This document shows positions 16,288-29,800 of a stretch of DNA of 64,000 bases, piece by piece. The notes beneath the pieces are model-generated. The model had not been told where the DNA came from and made no database searches. It was given only the letters and a program-made list of their open reading frames with translations. Source of the DNA: Anaerolineales bacterium UBA2395 (GTDB lineage: Bacteria; Chloroflexota; Anaerolineae; Anaerolineales; Villigracilaceae). A program made the position numbers and the translations under genes. The stretch lies in NCBI GenBank assembly GCA_002343775.1, contig DDSH01000006.1, positions 133,984 to 197,983 of the forward strand. Direction: 5' to 3'. Within the stretch, counting starts at the first letter, position 1. Each line of letters opens with the position of its first letter.

Positions 16288-17556
16288 TCAATTTATCCTG
16301 CGCATCGGCTGGGGCTTGAGATAGGTCAGGGAACGCCAGAGCCATTCCGCAGGTCCATATTGGAAGCGTTTCATCCACCAGTGGCTGATGGGGATCTGGA
16401 TCAGGTAGATGAGGAGGGTCAGCCCAATACCCGCGATACTTCCCACTTTGCCAAACAGACCGAGTCCGTAGCCGTAAAAGATCAGCGTACAGACGATGGA
16501 TTGGGTCAGGTAATTGGTGAGCGCCATTTGACCGACTGGCGCCAGCATGTTGAGGTGTTTGCCCCAGGTCGGCGTGCCAGCCAGCAATGCGAAGATTGAA
16601 ACATATGCGAGAGAAAGCATTGGTGCGCCAATGCTTTGGGCAATTGTGGCAAGTGTGAGAGTCCACGAAGGCTCAAAGCGGGAGAGCGGGGGAATCATGG
16701 TGGCATAGATCGCGTTTCCTGGGATGCCGAGGAGCAATCCCCATAGGAGCAGTTTGCGAAAGAAGGGACGATTCGCATCGAGGTTTTGAAAAATCTTTTG
16801 CTTCCCAAACCAGACGCCGAGCAGGAACATCGCCAGGACGTTGAAGCCGAGGACGAAGAAGGAACCCAGCCCCATGGTCGAGTAATCGTAGGCGCGCTGG
16901 TTGGTGATCTCGATAAATGTCCCGTTCGGATAAACTTGATTCGCACGTGCCACATCAGCAATGTATCCCGCTTCAACCTCTGCGAAAGCCTGATCGATCT
17001 GTGCTGCACCCTCGGGAACAGAGCGACCCAATTCGATCAGGGCGGTTGGAACGACAGTGAGTAAAAGCGGCAGGATAAGCAGGATGACCGCCCATGTCAG
17101 CAGTGTACGGGGTTTTGCCTTTCGGAACAGAATGAGCGGGAAGCCAAGCAATGCATACAGAACGAGGATGTCGCCGATCCAGATCAGGAAGGCATGGATC
17201 AACCCAAAGCCCAACAGGATCAGCAAACGCCGCGCATAAAGCGGAACAAATTTTGCGCCGCGCGCTTCGATGCGATCCATAAGCAGGGTCAATCCCAGCC
17301 CGAAGAGCAACGAAAACAGCGAATAGAATTTGCTCTCGCCGAGGAAATGGATCAGCCACATGCCTAGCTGGTCATGCCAAGGCGTGGACATGTCTGCTGG
17401 CGATAGGATGATCTGGAAAGGCAGACGAAAAAGGGTCATGTTGACGAATAGGATGCCGAACAGCGCGAAACCGCGCAGGATGTCCACGATCTGTACACGT
17501 TCGGTCTGTTGGACGGGGGTGATGGTTGGTTTGGCTGCGATCTCAGCGATAGTCAT
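16288..17556 (-). CDS. DUF418 (YeiB-type) membrane protein
   Basis: 422 residues with about ten helices. The N-terminal RVQIVDILRGFALFGILFVNM, and the later FSLLFGLGLTLLMDR and YARRLLILLGFGLIHAFLIWIGDILVLYALLG, are typical of the YeiB/DUF418 family; the C-terminal part has TNYLTQSIVCTLIFYGYGLGLFG. Molecular function of the family is not established; some members are thought to act on acyl groups or transport. AAAAGGAGTACAGCC precedes the ATG. Confidence 0.9.
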   Translation of the reverse strand: MTIAEIAAKPTITPVQQTERVQIVDILRGFALFGILFVNMTLFRLPFQIILSPADMSTPWHDQLGMWLIHFLGESKFYSLFSLLFGLGLTLLMDRIEARGAKFVPLYARRLLILLGFGLIHAFLIWIGDILVLYALLGFPLILFRKAKPRTLLTWAVILLILPLLLTVVPTALIELGRSVPEGAAQIDQAFAEVEAGYIADVARANQVYPNGTFIEITNQRAYDYSTMGLGSFFVLGFNVLAMFLLGVWFGKQKIFQNLDANRPFFRKLLLWGLLLGIPGNAIYATMIPPLSRFEPSWTLTLATIAQSIGAPMLSLAYVSIFALLAGTPTWGKHLNMLAPVGQMALTNYLTQSIVCTLIFYGYGLGLFGKVGSIAGIGLTLLIYLIQIPISHWWMKRFQYGPAEWLWRSLTYLKPQPMRRIN

Positions 17557-17755
17557 GGCTGTACTCCTTTTCGGGAAAGGATTATATCGTGATTAAATTC
17601 ACAATCAGTGGTATATACGGTCTTTCGTTCTTAAGGTTGCTTTAGCGAAAGAATAGATTGTTTCTGGGAGGCTTTGTTTTTGACACGCAATTTTTATGTG
17701 GCGGTATAAACTGGGCGTGTCTAAATTTATACTTTCCCGCATTTTCCCAGAACTG

Positions 17756-17790
17756 AAAAATGGAGCCGAGATACATCGGCTCCATTTTTT
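17756..17790 (-). terminator. Strong terminator of the giant gene
   Basis: TGGAGCCGA (17761-17769), loop GATACA, TCGGCTCCA (17776-17784), flanked by A5 on one side and T6 on the other. It can end transcripts from either strand: the giant gene stops 22 bases away on the minus side. Confidence 0.85.
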
Positions 17791-17811
17791 GTCTTCGTAT
17801 TACCCTTACTA

Positions 17812-20800
17812 TTATTGATTTGGAATGACGCTTACCAGCACGGCGCGGACGATTCGTCGCTGGATGAACTTGCCAAGGTCATCGTTCCAATTCTCGCAGG
17901 TGACCAGCGTAACCCAGTCGTGCTTTTCGTGACGGAAGAGCGTGGAAACCCGGCTTGGTGAGATGAGACGGTTCTCCTGGATCTGATAGACGTAAACCAT
18001 TCCGTTCGCGTGGATCATGAATTTGTCGCCCGCTTTTAATTCCCTGATGTAGGCAAAGGAAGTTACATTCCCATTCGGGTCGGTGGCGTGACCAGTAAGG
18101 ACGGTGTTGCCACTCCAGGTGGGATAAGCGGAGCCTTCGAGGTACCCAATACGATTGCCGAGCCAGGTGACATTCCAATCATTGTTCTTGAATGGAATAC
18201 CAACGATGGGTTGGTTGATGTTCAAAGATGGGATCTCAAGGCGTAGATCCTCTTCAATAGTGTATGCCAGTTCATTCGTCTGGGCGGGAAGCGCGGTCTC
18301 CATATTTGGGGCAAAGCCGGTGACTGGGATCAGGATTCCGGGAGTCAGGATAGCACTAGTCGCCGAATCGTTATCATCGTCTGGGTCGTTCCCACCTCCT
18401 CCGTTGGTTGTATTTAGAATGGTGAAGGCGCGGATGAAGTCAGTGCCCGCATTCACGCCGTCACCTGCGAGTTCGAGGCCGGTGGGGTCGGTGATGGATG
18501 TCGTGCCGCACAGGTAGAGGCGGTAATTGCCATAGATGAGCGGTAGACCATCGTTGACGGAAAGCGTTATAACAAATGGACCACTGCCGCCGTTATCCTC
18601 ATATGTGACGGTGTTGATGGTGATGGCGAAGTCCTGTGCGCTGACGGGGCTGTTACAGCCTGCGGTTTGGAAGTCGTTCCCGTTGTCGTGGATGAGGCGG
18701 TAGTTGCCCGGGTTTGTGGCTGAATCCAAATCGGTGGGGCTTGAAGCGTTGAGTGCCTGGTCGAAGGTGATGATGAACTGTGTGATGCTTGCCGTCACGA
18801 TTTCGCTTTCGCTTAATATGCTGTCACCAGTATCGGCTATGGTGTTGACGCCGTTGGCGAGCACCTTGGGCGGTGTGTTGAGCACATTAATATCCATGCT
18901 GGCGGAATCGGTTTGCGCGCCGCCTGTGCCGGTGTTGCCGAGATCATCGACGACGATCTGGAGCGTGTCTGTGCCGCTGTATCCTGTGTTCGGGTCGTAA
19001 CGCATCCCATCCAGTGCGGCGTTGATGTTCGCAAGTGAGCCGGTGAAGGTCATGCTTGCATCATTTGTGCCCGTGCCGATGGTGAAGGTCAATCCGCTGA
19101 GGGAGTTGAGGGTCAACGTGCCTTGTGAGACACTGAGCGTAACTTGGACAAAATTCGTTCCTGCGTCAATATCGCTGATCGTAATGCGTGTGCTGCCTGT
19201 GTTGTTGAAGAAGAGCGGTGTGTTTTCGTTCACATCCTTCGATGCGGACTGTTGGGTGATGACTGGGGCATCATTGACATTGTTGAGTGTGATGATGAAT
19301 GTCTCTTCGATGAACAACCCGCCGAGATCTTCACTACGAATACAAATGGTGAAGGCGTTTTGGGTTTCCGCATCGAGAATGGCGGCGGTTTCAAGGATGT
19401 CTGCATTGATCTGGAAGGATGCGTCATCGGGTCCGCCACAGAACGAGTAGGTGAAAATATCGCCGAGATCCGGGTCGGTCGTGGACAGTGAGCCGACCGG
19501 TGTGCCGACCGGCAAGCCTTCGTCGATGACGGTGTTGGAGAGCGTAATGTCGGTGGGTGTTTCGTTGATGTCCGTCACGTTGATGGTAAATACCTGATCC
19601 ACATTCACTGTTCCATCGTTCACGCGCAGGGTCACGTTGTTGCTGCCGACATTCGCATTGGTGGGTATGCCACTCAGTGTGGCGGTGCCGTTCCCGGTCG
19701 GGGTGAGTGTGAGCCATGTGGGCAGGGTCGGCGTGGATAGGGTCAAGACATCGCCGCTGTCCGGGTCAGTTGCGATGACGTTGTAGGTGTAGAGGCTGCC
19801 TTGTGTGGCAATGGTGATCGGCAGGCTGGTGAAGGCGGGTGAATCGTTGGTGTTGGCAACCGTGATGACGAAGACCTGATCCACATCAACCGTACCATCG
19901 TTGACGCGCAAGGTGACATTGTGAGTGCCGACATTCGCGTTGGTGGGTGTGCCGCTCAGGGACGCTGTGCCGCCGCCGTTATCCGTGAAGGATAACCAAC
20001 CGGGCAGGGTCGGTGCGGTGATGATAAGCGTATCGCCGAGGTCCGGGTCGGCTGCGGTGATGCTGTAACTGTAGGCGGAGTCTTCGGTGGCGTTGGTCAC
20101 CGGTGCGCTGGTGAATGCGGGCGCGTCGTTGGTGTTGACAACGGTGATGACAAAGATCTGATCAACACTGAGCGCTCCATCGGTGAGACTCAAGGTGACG
20201 TTGTGTGTGCCAACTTCGGCGTTGGTGGGTGTGCCGCTCAGGGTGGCAGTGCCATTGCCGGTCGGGTTCAAAGTCAGCCATGCGGGGAGAGTCGGTGCGC
20301 TGATGGTTAGAACCGCTCCGAGGTCCGGGTCTGAGGCGGTGACGTTGTAGGCGTAAGCGGCATCCTCGGTGGAAGTCGTCACCGGGGTGCTGGTGAAAGC
20401 GGGCGGATCGTTGACGTTGGCAACGTCGATGGTGAAGGTCTGATCCACATCCGTCGTGCCGTCATTGACGCGCACGGTCACGTTGTTGCTGCCGACATTC
20501 GCGTTCGTGGGGGTGCCGGTCAGTGTGGCGGTGCCGTCGCCGTTATTGGTCAGGGTCAGCCACGCGGGGAGGGTTGGCGCGGTGATGATGAGTGTGTCGC
20601 CAGTATCCGGGTCGAGTGTGACAATGTTGTAGGTGTAGGCAATATCTTCGGTACCGCTGGTGACAGGCGTGCTGGTGAAGTATGGCGCGTCGTTGACCGG
20701 GTTGACCGTGACGGTGAAGGTGGTTTCGATGAACAAGCCGCCGGTATCCGTGGCGCGGATGGTGATGTCTGCTGCGCCGTTCTCGTTGGAGGCGTAATCG

Positions 20801-23800
20801 AGCACGAGGTTTTGTCCGCCGCTTATATTGGTAGATGTGAACAGCGTGGTGTTGGTGACATTCTCCACCGTGTAGGTGAGCGCGTTATCAGCGTCTTCAA
20901 TATCCGCAAAGGATGTCCACAGGTCGATGATGGAATCGGGCGCGTCTTCATTGACCGTCACCGGAGCGATGCCGCTGGTTGTTGGGTTGTCGTTGACAGC
21001 ATTCACCGTGACTGTGAAAGTCGTCTCCACGAACAGCCCACCCGTATCTGTGGCACGGACGGTGATGTCGGCTGTGCCATTTGCATTCGGCGCGAAGTCG
21101 AGCACAAGGTTTTGCCCGGCAACGATATTTGTCGATGCGAACAACGCCGGGTTGGTATTGCCCGTGACGGTGTATGTCATTTGATCATCGGCATCTTCGA
21201 CATCTGCGAATGCGGGGAAGAGGTTGATGGTGGAATCCACCGCATCTTCATTGACTGTGACCGGAGCAATGCCGCTGGTAGTTGGGTTGTCGTTGACGGC
21301 GTTGACCGTGACGGTGAACGTGCTCTCGATGAACAAGCCGCTCGTATCCGTGGCGCGGATCGTGATGTTTGCCGTGCCACTCGCGTTCGGCGCGTAGTTG
21401 AGGACAAGGTTCTGGTTGCCCATGATCGTTGCAGAGGTTAATAGCGCCGCATTGGTATTGGCTTCGATGGAATAGGTCAATGCGCCATCGGCATCTTCTG
21501 CATCGGCGAAGGATGTCCACAGATCCAGCGTGGTATCCGCTGCGTCTTCATCCACGGTGACAGACGGGATGCCGCTCGTGGTCGGCGCTTCGTTGACGTT
21601 GTTCACGCTGATAATGAAGGTCTCGTCGAAGAAGGCTGTGCCTGAATCCGTGCTGCGGATGCAAATGCTGTAACTGTTCTGCGCTTCGTAATTGAATACA
21701 GCAGAAGTCAGCAACTGGTTTCCACTCAAACTAAAGGAAGCATCATTTGCGCCGCCGCAGAACGAGTAGGTGAAGGTGTCGCCGGTGTCCACATCGGTGG
21801 TGGAGAATGTGCCGACGAGTGTGCCGATGGCGAGGTTCTCATCCACGTTGTCGTTCGTCAAGGCGATGTCGGTCGGCGCGTCGTTGACCGGGTTCACGGT
21901 GACGGTGAAGGTTGTTTCGATGAAATCCGTCCCTGTATCCGTGGCGCGGATGGTGATCTGTGCCGTGCCGCTTGCGTTCGGCGCGTAGTCGAGGACGAGG
22001 TTCTGTCCGCCGGTGATGGTGACGGAAGTGAACAGCGTGGAGTTGGTGTTGGCTTCGACGCTGTAGGTCAGCGCGTTGTCGGCGTCTTCCACGTCCGCGA
22101 AGGATGGGAACAGGTCGATGGTGGTGTCGAGCGCGTCTTCATCCACGGTGATGTTCGTGATGCCCGTGGTGGTTGGCACATCGTTGACCGAATTGACGGT
22201 GACCGTGAAGGTATCTTCAACATACAAGCCGCCCGAATCCGTAGCGCGGATGGTGATATCCGCTGTGCCGAATCCATTTGGTGTGAAACCAAGGATGAGG
22301 TTCTGGTTGCCGGTGATCGCGGTAGACGTGAACAACGCGGGATTGGTATTGGCTTCGATGGTGTAGGTCAGAGCGCTGTCGGGTTCATCTGAGTCTGCGA
22401 ACGATGCCCACAGGTCGAGGGTCGAGTCTGATGCGTCTTCGTCTACCGTAACATCCGCTATGCCGCTCGTCGTCGGCGCGTGATTGACGACGACCAGGTA
22501 GGTCAATTCCACACTTTCGATGATGGGTGTGACGTTCACGTCTGCCGTGCTGAGTGTGACGCGATATTGCGCATACTGCCCGTTCGGGCTGGCGATGACT
22601 CCGCTGGTGGGTTCCCATGCCGACCAGGTGACATCGGGCGTGGCTGTATTGCCCGTGCGGGTTTCAAACGCGACGGTCGTGCCCGCGGGGGTGGAGCCGG
22701 TCGAGATCAGGTTTTGCCAATCGACCACTGAACCCGCGTCGAAGATGCGCGATTCGAAGGCACAGGGCGTGCCGTAAGGTGACATGCGGATCCAATCGAC
22801 GATGGCAGCCGTGCCGCCGTTGTTGTAGTCGCTGATGGCGGGGCGCATATCTGCCAGCGCGACGTTGTGCTGGGCGTAGAACGCGCCGTCGATGTAGAAG
22901 GATGCGCCGGTGGCTGTCCAGTCGATGCGGTAGCGGTGCGGCGTTCCAAGCCATGTGCCGGGGATGAGTGTGTTTTGCCCGTCGCTGGTACGTGCGTACA
23001 GTTGGTTGGTGGTGTTGTTGGTGCTGAAGATCGCCCAGTTGCCGCCGAAATCTGCCGCGCCAAGTAAGCCGACATGTTGGAATTGGCTGGCGGTGAACGT
23101 GGCGACAAATTCCATGCTGCGACCCGGCGTGAATGTGGAGGTTGAGTAGTATGCCACCGCGCCATCCACTGTGATCTGCCCGCCGCTGACGGTGGAAGTG
23201 CCGCCGCCCGGCCAGGGGGTGCTCGTCCAACCTGTGGGGAGTGCTGCGCCGCTGAATTCTGCGGCAACGGTTGGGTTGAGGATCAACTCGCCGTTGGCAG
23301 TTTCAGCGATATAGCAAGCGTTCGTCCCGGAACCGAAATCGGAGTTGGTGGTGTCGATCAATCCGCTGGCAACGGTGACAAAGGTCCAATCGGAGTCTGT
23401 GCCGAGCGGGTTGCCTGCCAGGTCTTCAACCGCGCCATCCACATGCACTGCGTATTGTGTGCCGGGTGTCAGGTCGCTATTGGGGTTGAGGGTGGCGGTC
23501 AAACCGGAGTACGTGAGCGTGAATGGGACAGGCGTGTTCGGTCCATCGACGATGAGCGTGAAGTTGGCGGGGAGGATGGTTGTCGGGTCCATCGGTTCGC
23601 TGAAGGTGACCGTGATGTCGGTCGTCTCGTCCACATCGGTTTCGTTGGGAGCCGGGTCGCGCCCGATGATGGTCGGCGGGGTGACATCTGCGCCGAGCGA
23701 GTAGGTGATGGAGACATCTTCGAGGACAGGCGTTACCAAGTTATTCGTTGTAGCGAGCACGGTTTGATATTGAATGTATCGTGTGTTGCCGCTCAATGCC

Positions 23801-26800
23801 GCGCCGGATGTTGGAACGGAGGTGAAGGATGTCCATGTGCCATCGGGTGTGGGGGTGTTGCCGATGCGGTAGGAGAAGGCGAAGGATGTGCCTGCCGGGG
23901 TTTGACCTGTCCATGACAAGGTTTCCCAATTGACGGCTTGTCCCGCATCGAAGACCTGTGAGGTGAACGTACACGGCGACGCATACGGGCTGACGTGCAT
24001 CCAGTCTACACTGAGAGCGGGGGCGGCAAAATTGTAGTCACTGGCTGCCACGCGCATCTGACTTGTGATGGCGATGTTGCGTGTAACCACGAGAGCGCCG
24101 TCGATGTAGAAGTCCACGCTGTTTGTGTTCCAGTCGATGCGATACAGATGCGGACTGCCGAGATATTGCGCGCCGAGAGGAATTCGGTCATCTCCCGTGT
24201 TGAACGGTCCACCAGGATTGGCGAGGATGCGAGCATACAACTGTGCCCCGTCGTTGCTGGTGGAGAACATGATCCATGGTGAGTTATCGTAGGTCGGGTC
24301 GCTGCCGCCAAAGCCGACATGCTGGAAGGATTGATTGGTAAATGTTGCTGTGAATTCGAGCGAGGTTCCTGCACTCAAAAGAGTGTCATTGCGGATCGAA
24401 ACGCCGTTCAATGTGACCTGTCCACTGCCAAAGGTGGGAGCGGTTCCGGTCCATACGTTTGATGACCAACCGGAGGGGAGCACAAAGCCGTCGAACTCGG
24501 CGGCGATGGCGGGGGTCAGGATCAATGCGCCGTTCCCGATCTGCATCGGGTAGGTACAGCCGAGCGTGCCGCTATTGAAGTCTGTTAGCAGCGTATCGTT
24601 GAGTGAGCCGGAAGGTGTGGTGAAATCCAGCGCCGCTGGCGCGATGGGAGAGGTGGATGGATTCGCGCTGGCGTCTGCCGAGGTGACGCGGAAGTAGTAG
24701 GTGGTGTTCGGCGTGAGCCCGGTCAACGTGATGGAGTGAGCGGTGACCAAAGCGCCGTCAGTGGAGTTGAAGTTCAGGTTGTTCGAATCCGTTCCAAAGT
24801 CCACGCGTGAGTCGGAGGCTTCATCTGTATCCCAGGTGATGGTCACGGTTCCATCCGGGTTGACGGTGGAGACGATGTTGGAGATGACCGGTCCTGTGGT
24901 ATCGAGCGAATAGATGGCTTGGAAATCTCCGCCCGGGTTGGAGGGGAAGATTGCGTATTCGATCCCCTTGATGGTTTCAGTAGTATAGGTGACCGGGTTT
25001 CCGTTGCGGGTGATACTTTGAAGTGGACCCGCATTGGATTGGGTGGGAAGCAGGGCATAAAGACCGTTCGCACTGCCGCCTGTAGAGACGAAGAAGTCAA
25101 GCGCGTTGCCATTCCAACTGATGCCGCTAAAGGCGGAGAAGTTGCGTCCATCCACCCAGTCGAGCATTTGTTGGGCTGAAACGATTGGCACGCCACGAGA
25201 TTGGGCTGAACTGACGATCTCAGCCGCTGCGTTGTTGGCGTTCGCGCCGCCGTCGGTGTGAATATTGGTGGTGAATGCCCCATAATAGCCAGGCGCGCCA
25301 ACGGCATTATCCAGCAGGGCATTGATGTGCAGCGGATAGGATTGCCCCGATTCATCTGTCATTTGTGTGGTGGCTTGGAAGACGTCGATCATCGTACCGT
25401 CGAGGTCTGCGAAGCGCATGGGCATGCCAGACCCAGTGAACAAGCCGGGACGATCCTGAAGCCAACTGCCGGGCCAATAGTAATAGTTCGTATCGAACCG
25501 CATCCCATTTTGGTACTGGATTTTCGGTTGTGATGACCAATCGCTGAAAGCGATGCAGTGTGTGCGTTGAGTCCGCTGGGTATTGATGCTGGGGAACTGT
25601 GCTTCGAGCGCCGGAATCTGCGTCGCATAATCGGCTTCAAGGGAAGCGGGGGTGAAGTTGGCGCAGCCGGTATTAATATGAACTGCGAATTCATGTCCCT
25701 GATTTTGGTAGGATGCCATCTGTGCGTTCGTGATGGGCGCGTTGGTATACATGTACGTAGTACTGAGAACACATTCCCAATCGTTTATGCTGCAGCCAAC
25801 CGGGCTGGCGGCATTGTAACTATTAAGACGGGAGATGATGTTGCCGCCACCGTGCTCATCGTGGGTCATCACCACCACCGCTTTTTCGAAGCGCGGGAAG
25901 TACCAAAAGCGCGGCAGGGGATGATTGTCTGCGTTCATGCTTAAGATCATGTTGGCAAGCAGACGTTGTTGTTCATCTGCCTGCGGGATCTGAACTTTAT
26001 TGAAGTCGATCCAATCTGGTTGCGGATCTCCCGCAGCGTTGCCGAAGAACAGGTTATCCGAGCGGATGGGACCTGCCTGCCCGTCGCGGTTTTGCCCTTC
26101 CCAAGCCGGGTTACCCTGCCGCGTGTAAACCACCGAGCGCGCGAGGTCGTAGGTGAAAGCGGCTGCCTGTCCGCCGTTCAAGCCGACATTAATGATGGTC
26201 ACTGCCGGGTTGGCGGTGGCGGTTGTTGAATTGGAGTAAAGGGTTGCAATGGAGGTCGCGCCATTTAACGTGTAACGGTCTGCTGTTCCGTGGTATTGCA
26301 TGGTCTGGTTGACGATGCCTTGCCCCGGTGCGCTGGCAGTGTTGACGAGCAGGTAGCCTTCGCTCAGAGTCGAGCCAGAGGAGGTCAAGCCGAGCAAGCC
26401 CGCCAGTTGCGGGTCGGGTCGCATGGCGATCAGGTTGCCGCCGTCATTGACCCAATTCGTGATCAAGCCTGCCTCAGCGGGCGTGAGGGAAAATTCGCCG
26501 AGGATGACCACTTGATAATTGTTGAGCAAGGCGGCAGTCAGGTTGGAGATGTCGGTGGCGGTGAATTCGTTCAAGCCTTCGGCGCGCAGAATTTCCGCGT
26601 AGTAGCGGCTGAATGGATTGGCAGCGCTCGAAAGCACGAGGATCGGTCCGCCCGGACCTTCGTTGGGGGGTGGTCCCTGAGTGGAGAAGGACCAGGAGGA
26701 GTCGGAACCAAGCGGATTGCCCGCCGCGTCAGCCGCGCCGGAAGCGCCGCCAACGACCCGGGCAGTGTACGTCGCTGAAAGCGCGAGCGGGGAGTCGGGC

Positions 26801-29800
26801 GTGAGAGTCGCTGTCCGCGTGGCAGAGTTGTAAGAAACAGAAGCAGGCACGAGGTTGTTCGATGCGTCGCGCAATTCAAAGGTGGATGCCGTCAGCGTTA
26901 GCGGATCCATCGCTTCGTTGAATGTCACAGTGACCGTCGTCCCAAGGTTGACGTTGGCGGCGCCGTTCGTCGGAGATACATTCGTGACGGTGGGCGGCGT
27001 GTTGTCGATGGGCGTGTCAGGCGCGAAGAGCACATCCACCCAGTAATTGCTGGCGTTGAACGAACTGGCGGGGAATCCGCTGGCGTTGTAGTTGTACACA
27101 CCGTTTGGACCATCCACGCCGTTGGCGAGGGCGCGCAAAGGCGGGTTGTAAACATCTGCTGTGAAGTAATTACCTGCGAACGAATAGTTTCCTGATTGGG
27201 TGAAATAGGAAATAATGTAGGTGGTGTTGGCGGTGATCGGAACGGGCGCGTCGAAGATGATCTCCTGCCAGCCTTCGTCGGCGGTGTTGTTGGTAAAACT
27301 CTTTTCTGCAAGTTGTGAGCCGGATGTGTTCCACAAGTGACCGAGGAACGGACCGGTGTTATTCGAGCCTTTGTAGAACGTCACGCCGATAACCGAACCG
27401 GGGACATCAGATCGAAACTTCATGCCAACTTCAATTGCAGTTGCATCGCCAGAGTTGGCATTGCCTGTGATGGTTCCCTGATCCCACACGCTGTAGACTT
27501 GGGGAGTGGTGTCGAAGATGACATCCACCCAGTAATTGGAACTTTGGTAAGTTTGGGTGGGGAAGGCGCTCGCGCCGTAGGCGTACACGCCATTTGGACC
27601 ATCTTCACCGTTTGCGAGGGCGCGCAAGGGCGGGCTGTCAAAGGCGCTGGTGAAGTACTGGTCGTCGAAGGAGTATCCACCGCCGCTGGAATGATATGAC
27701 GCCACATACGTGATGTTCGCTTGAATTTGAACGGGCGTGCTGAAATACACTTCCTGCCAGCCGGATGCAGTCTCACTGGTGAAGGTGGCTTCGGCTAATT
27801 GTGTTCCATCGTTTGCCCACAGATGTCCGATGTGCGTACCTGTGTTGGTTGGGTCTTTGTAGAAGCGCAAGCCGGTGATGTAGCCCGTTTCAGCGGATTG
27901 GAACTTGACGCCGACTTCGATGGGCTGACCATCATTGCCGGAAGCGGTGGGGGTGAAGGTGTCATTCCAGATCGAGCAGGGACAGACTCGCGCCGTAACG
28001 TTGAATGTGTGCGTGATCGGCGCACTGAGGTTGATGCTGTCATCCGCCGCGCGGACGCGAATATCGGCAGGTCCTTCCGTGGCGGTATAGGTGTAATTCC
28101 AGTTCTCACGCCCGGTTGCTCGCCGCCAAGTCGTGCCGCCATTGGTGGATATTTCAACGACGCCTACAACACCGCCGACATCGCTTGCCGTGCCGGTGAT
28201 GGTGATCGGTCCACCGGGGAGAGATGCGCCCGATAACGGCGTTGTGACGGTGACGGTCGGTGGAGTGGTGTCGGTTGAGGCGGTTGCGGCGGTGAGATTC
28301 GCTTGCAGTGTGGCGGGCTGAACGCCCATGTCTGCGAACAGATTCACGGTCGCTTGTTGAACGTTCTCATCTTCGGTGGATGTGCCAGGATCGTGGTCGC
28401 CATCCAGCCCCCACGACCATTGAACGGTTCCCGCCCCAAAGACCAGCGCACCCGATGCCGCCCGATACAGGCTCATGTGATGCTGTTCGGGGATCCCCGT
28501 AAATGAAGTGGCGGTCGTCTCTGATAACAGAACGCGTCCGGCGGGATACCAGTCGGCGTACTGCGGAGATTCCGGGTCCCATTCGTAACCGAGTGTGCCA
28601 TCTGAAAGGGTGACCTGTCCGCTTGGGAATAGTAAGGCAATATCCGTATTGCGCCAGAAGCGCAGCGGTGCATATTCGCCCGGCACAGTGATGGGAGCCG
28701 TATTCAAACGCCAACTGATCTGCCCGCTCAGTGAGTTTTCCGGCGTAGAGCTGGGTGCTTCACGCCATTGACCCGTCCAGATCGGGCTGGGATCGCAGTC
28801 ATAATTGTTGTAACAATTGCGGTGTTCTGCCGAGCCGCTTGGAGCAGTGTTACCTTCTTTATAGACAACCTGAGTGCGGTAGTCGGTGCTGCCGCCGTCG
28901 GCGGTGCTTGCTTCCCAGCGAGTCTTCCAATAGACTTCGTTGCCGCTAAAGAAGGCGAGGTTCACGCCGGCGTCGCGGGCAGCTGTGATCGAGTCGCGTC
29001 GACCTTGCGACCAGTATTCATCGTGCCCCACCGAAAGATAAATGTCGTGGTTCAAAAGCAGGCTTGCGTAACGCTCCACATCGACCGCCGACATGTAGCT
29101 GACATCGTATCCATTGCGTTCGAGCCAGCGGATCATAGGATACTCGGCGTTGAAAAGCCAATTTTCCAGTTCACCACCCCGGGTGGTGAAGGGGCGGTTA
29201 TAGCTCAACTTTTCCGCCATTGTCGCGCCGGAACTGCCGTAGGCGTTGTATCCGCCGTACGGGTTATAGGATTGCCAGGTGGTATCCGATGTTTGAAACA
29301 GCAGGTCCGAATCACTCGCATCGTCGCGGACGATGAAGACAATATGGCTTGCGCCCCCATTGTCAATGCGGGTGGGTTTCGCTATATACACACCCGAGGT
29401 TGCATTGGCAGGCACCGTCCAACTGGCGGATACGGACCAGTTACCGCAGTCAAGCAACTGTCCACTGGTGGTGCTTCCGCCGCCGATGGAAATCGGTGAA
29501 AGACTACATGCGGGTTGTGCAGTCCCGGAAACATTCTCAATCGTGTGAACCAGACGAGCGCCATCGCCTCCATAGTATCCCAGGCGATAGATCTGGATAT
29601 CATATAGGGCAGCTGTTGTATCGATTTTGAATTGAATTGTGCTGCCACGGTTGGCGCTGATATCGGTGGCAAAGCCTTGAATCGAAGTGTCGCCTGCACC
29701 ACTCACATCCCATTCACTTGGCGGGTTTCCTGGCAGGCAATTCTCTGCTACGATCTCATTGGCGGGAGAGGCACACCCGGCTTGAAGTTTTGGCTGAGGA

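Noticed and set aside
18316..18330. IPVTG as a classical C-terminal cell-wall sorting signal
   Set aside because: No hydrophobic helix and basic tail follow; a sortase domain follows instead. It is kept only as a candidate in-cis motif.
19555..22485. CRISPR-like or satellite array
   Set aside because: The periodic sequence is in one open frame with units of about 282-300 bases encoding Ig/cadherin domains; there are no short direct repeats with unique spacers.
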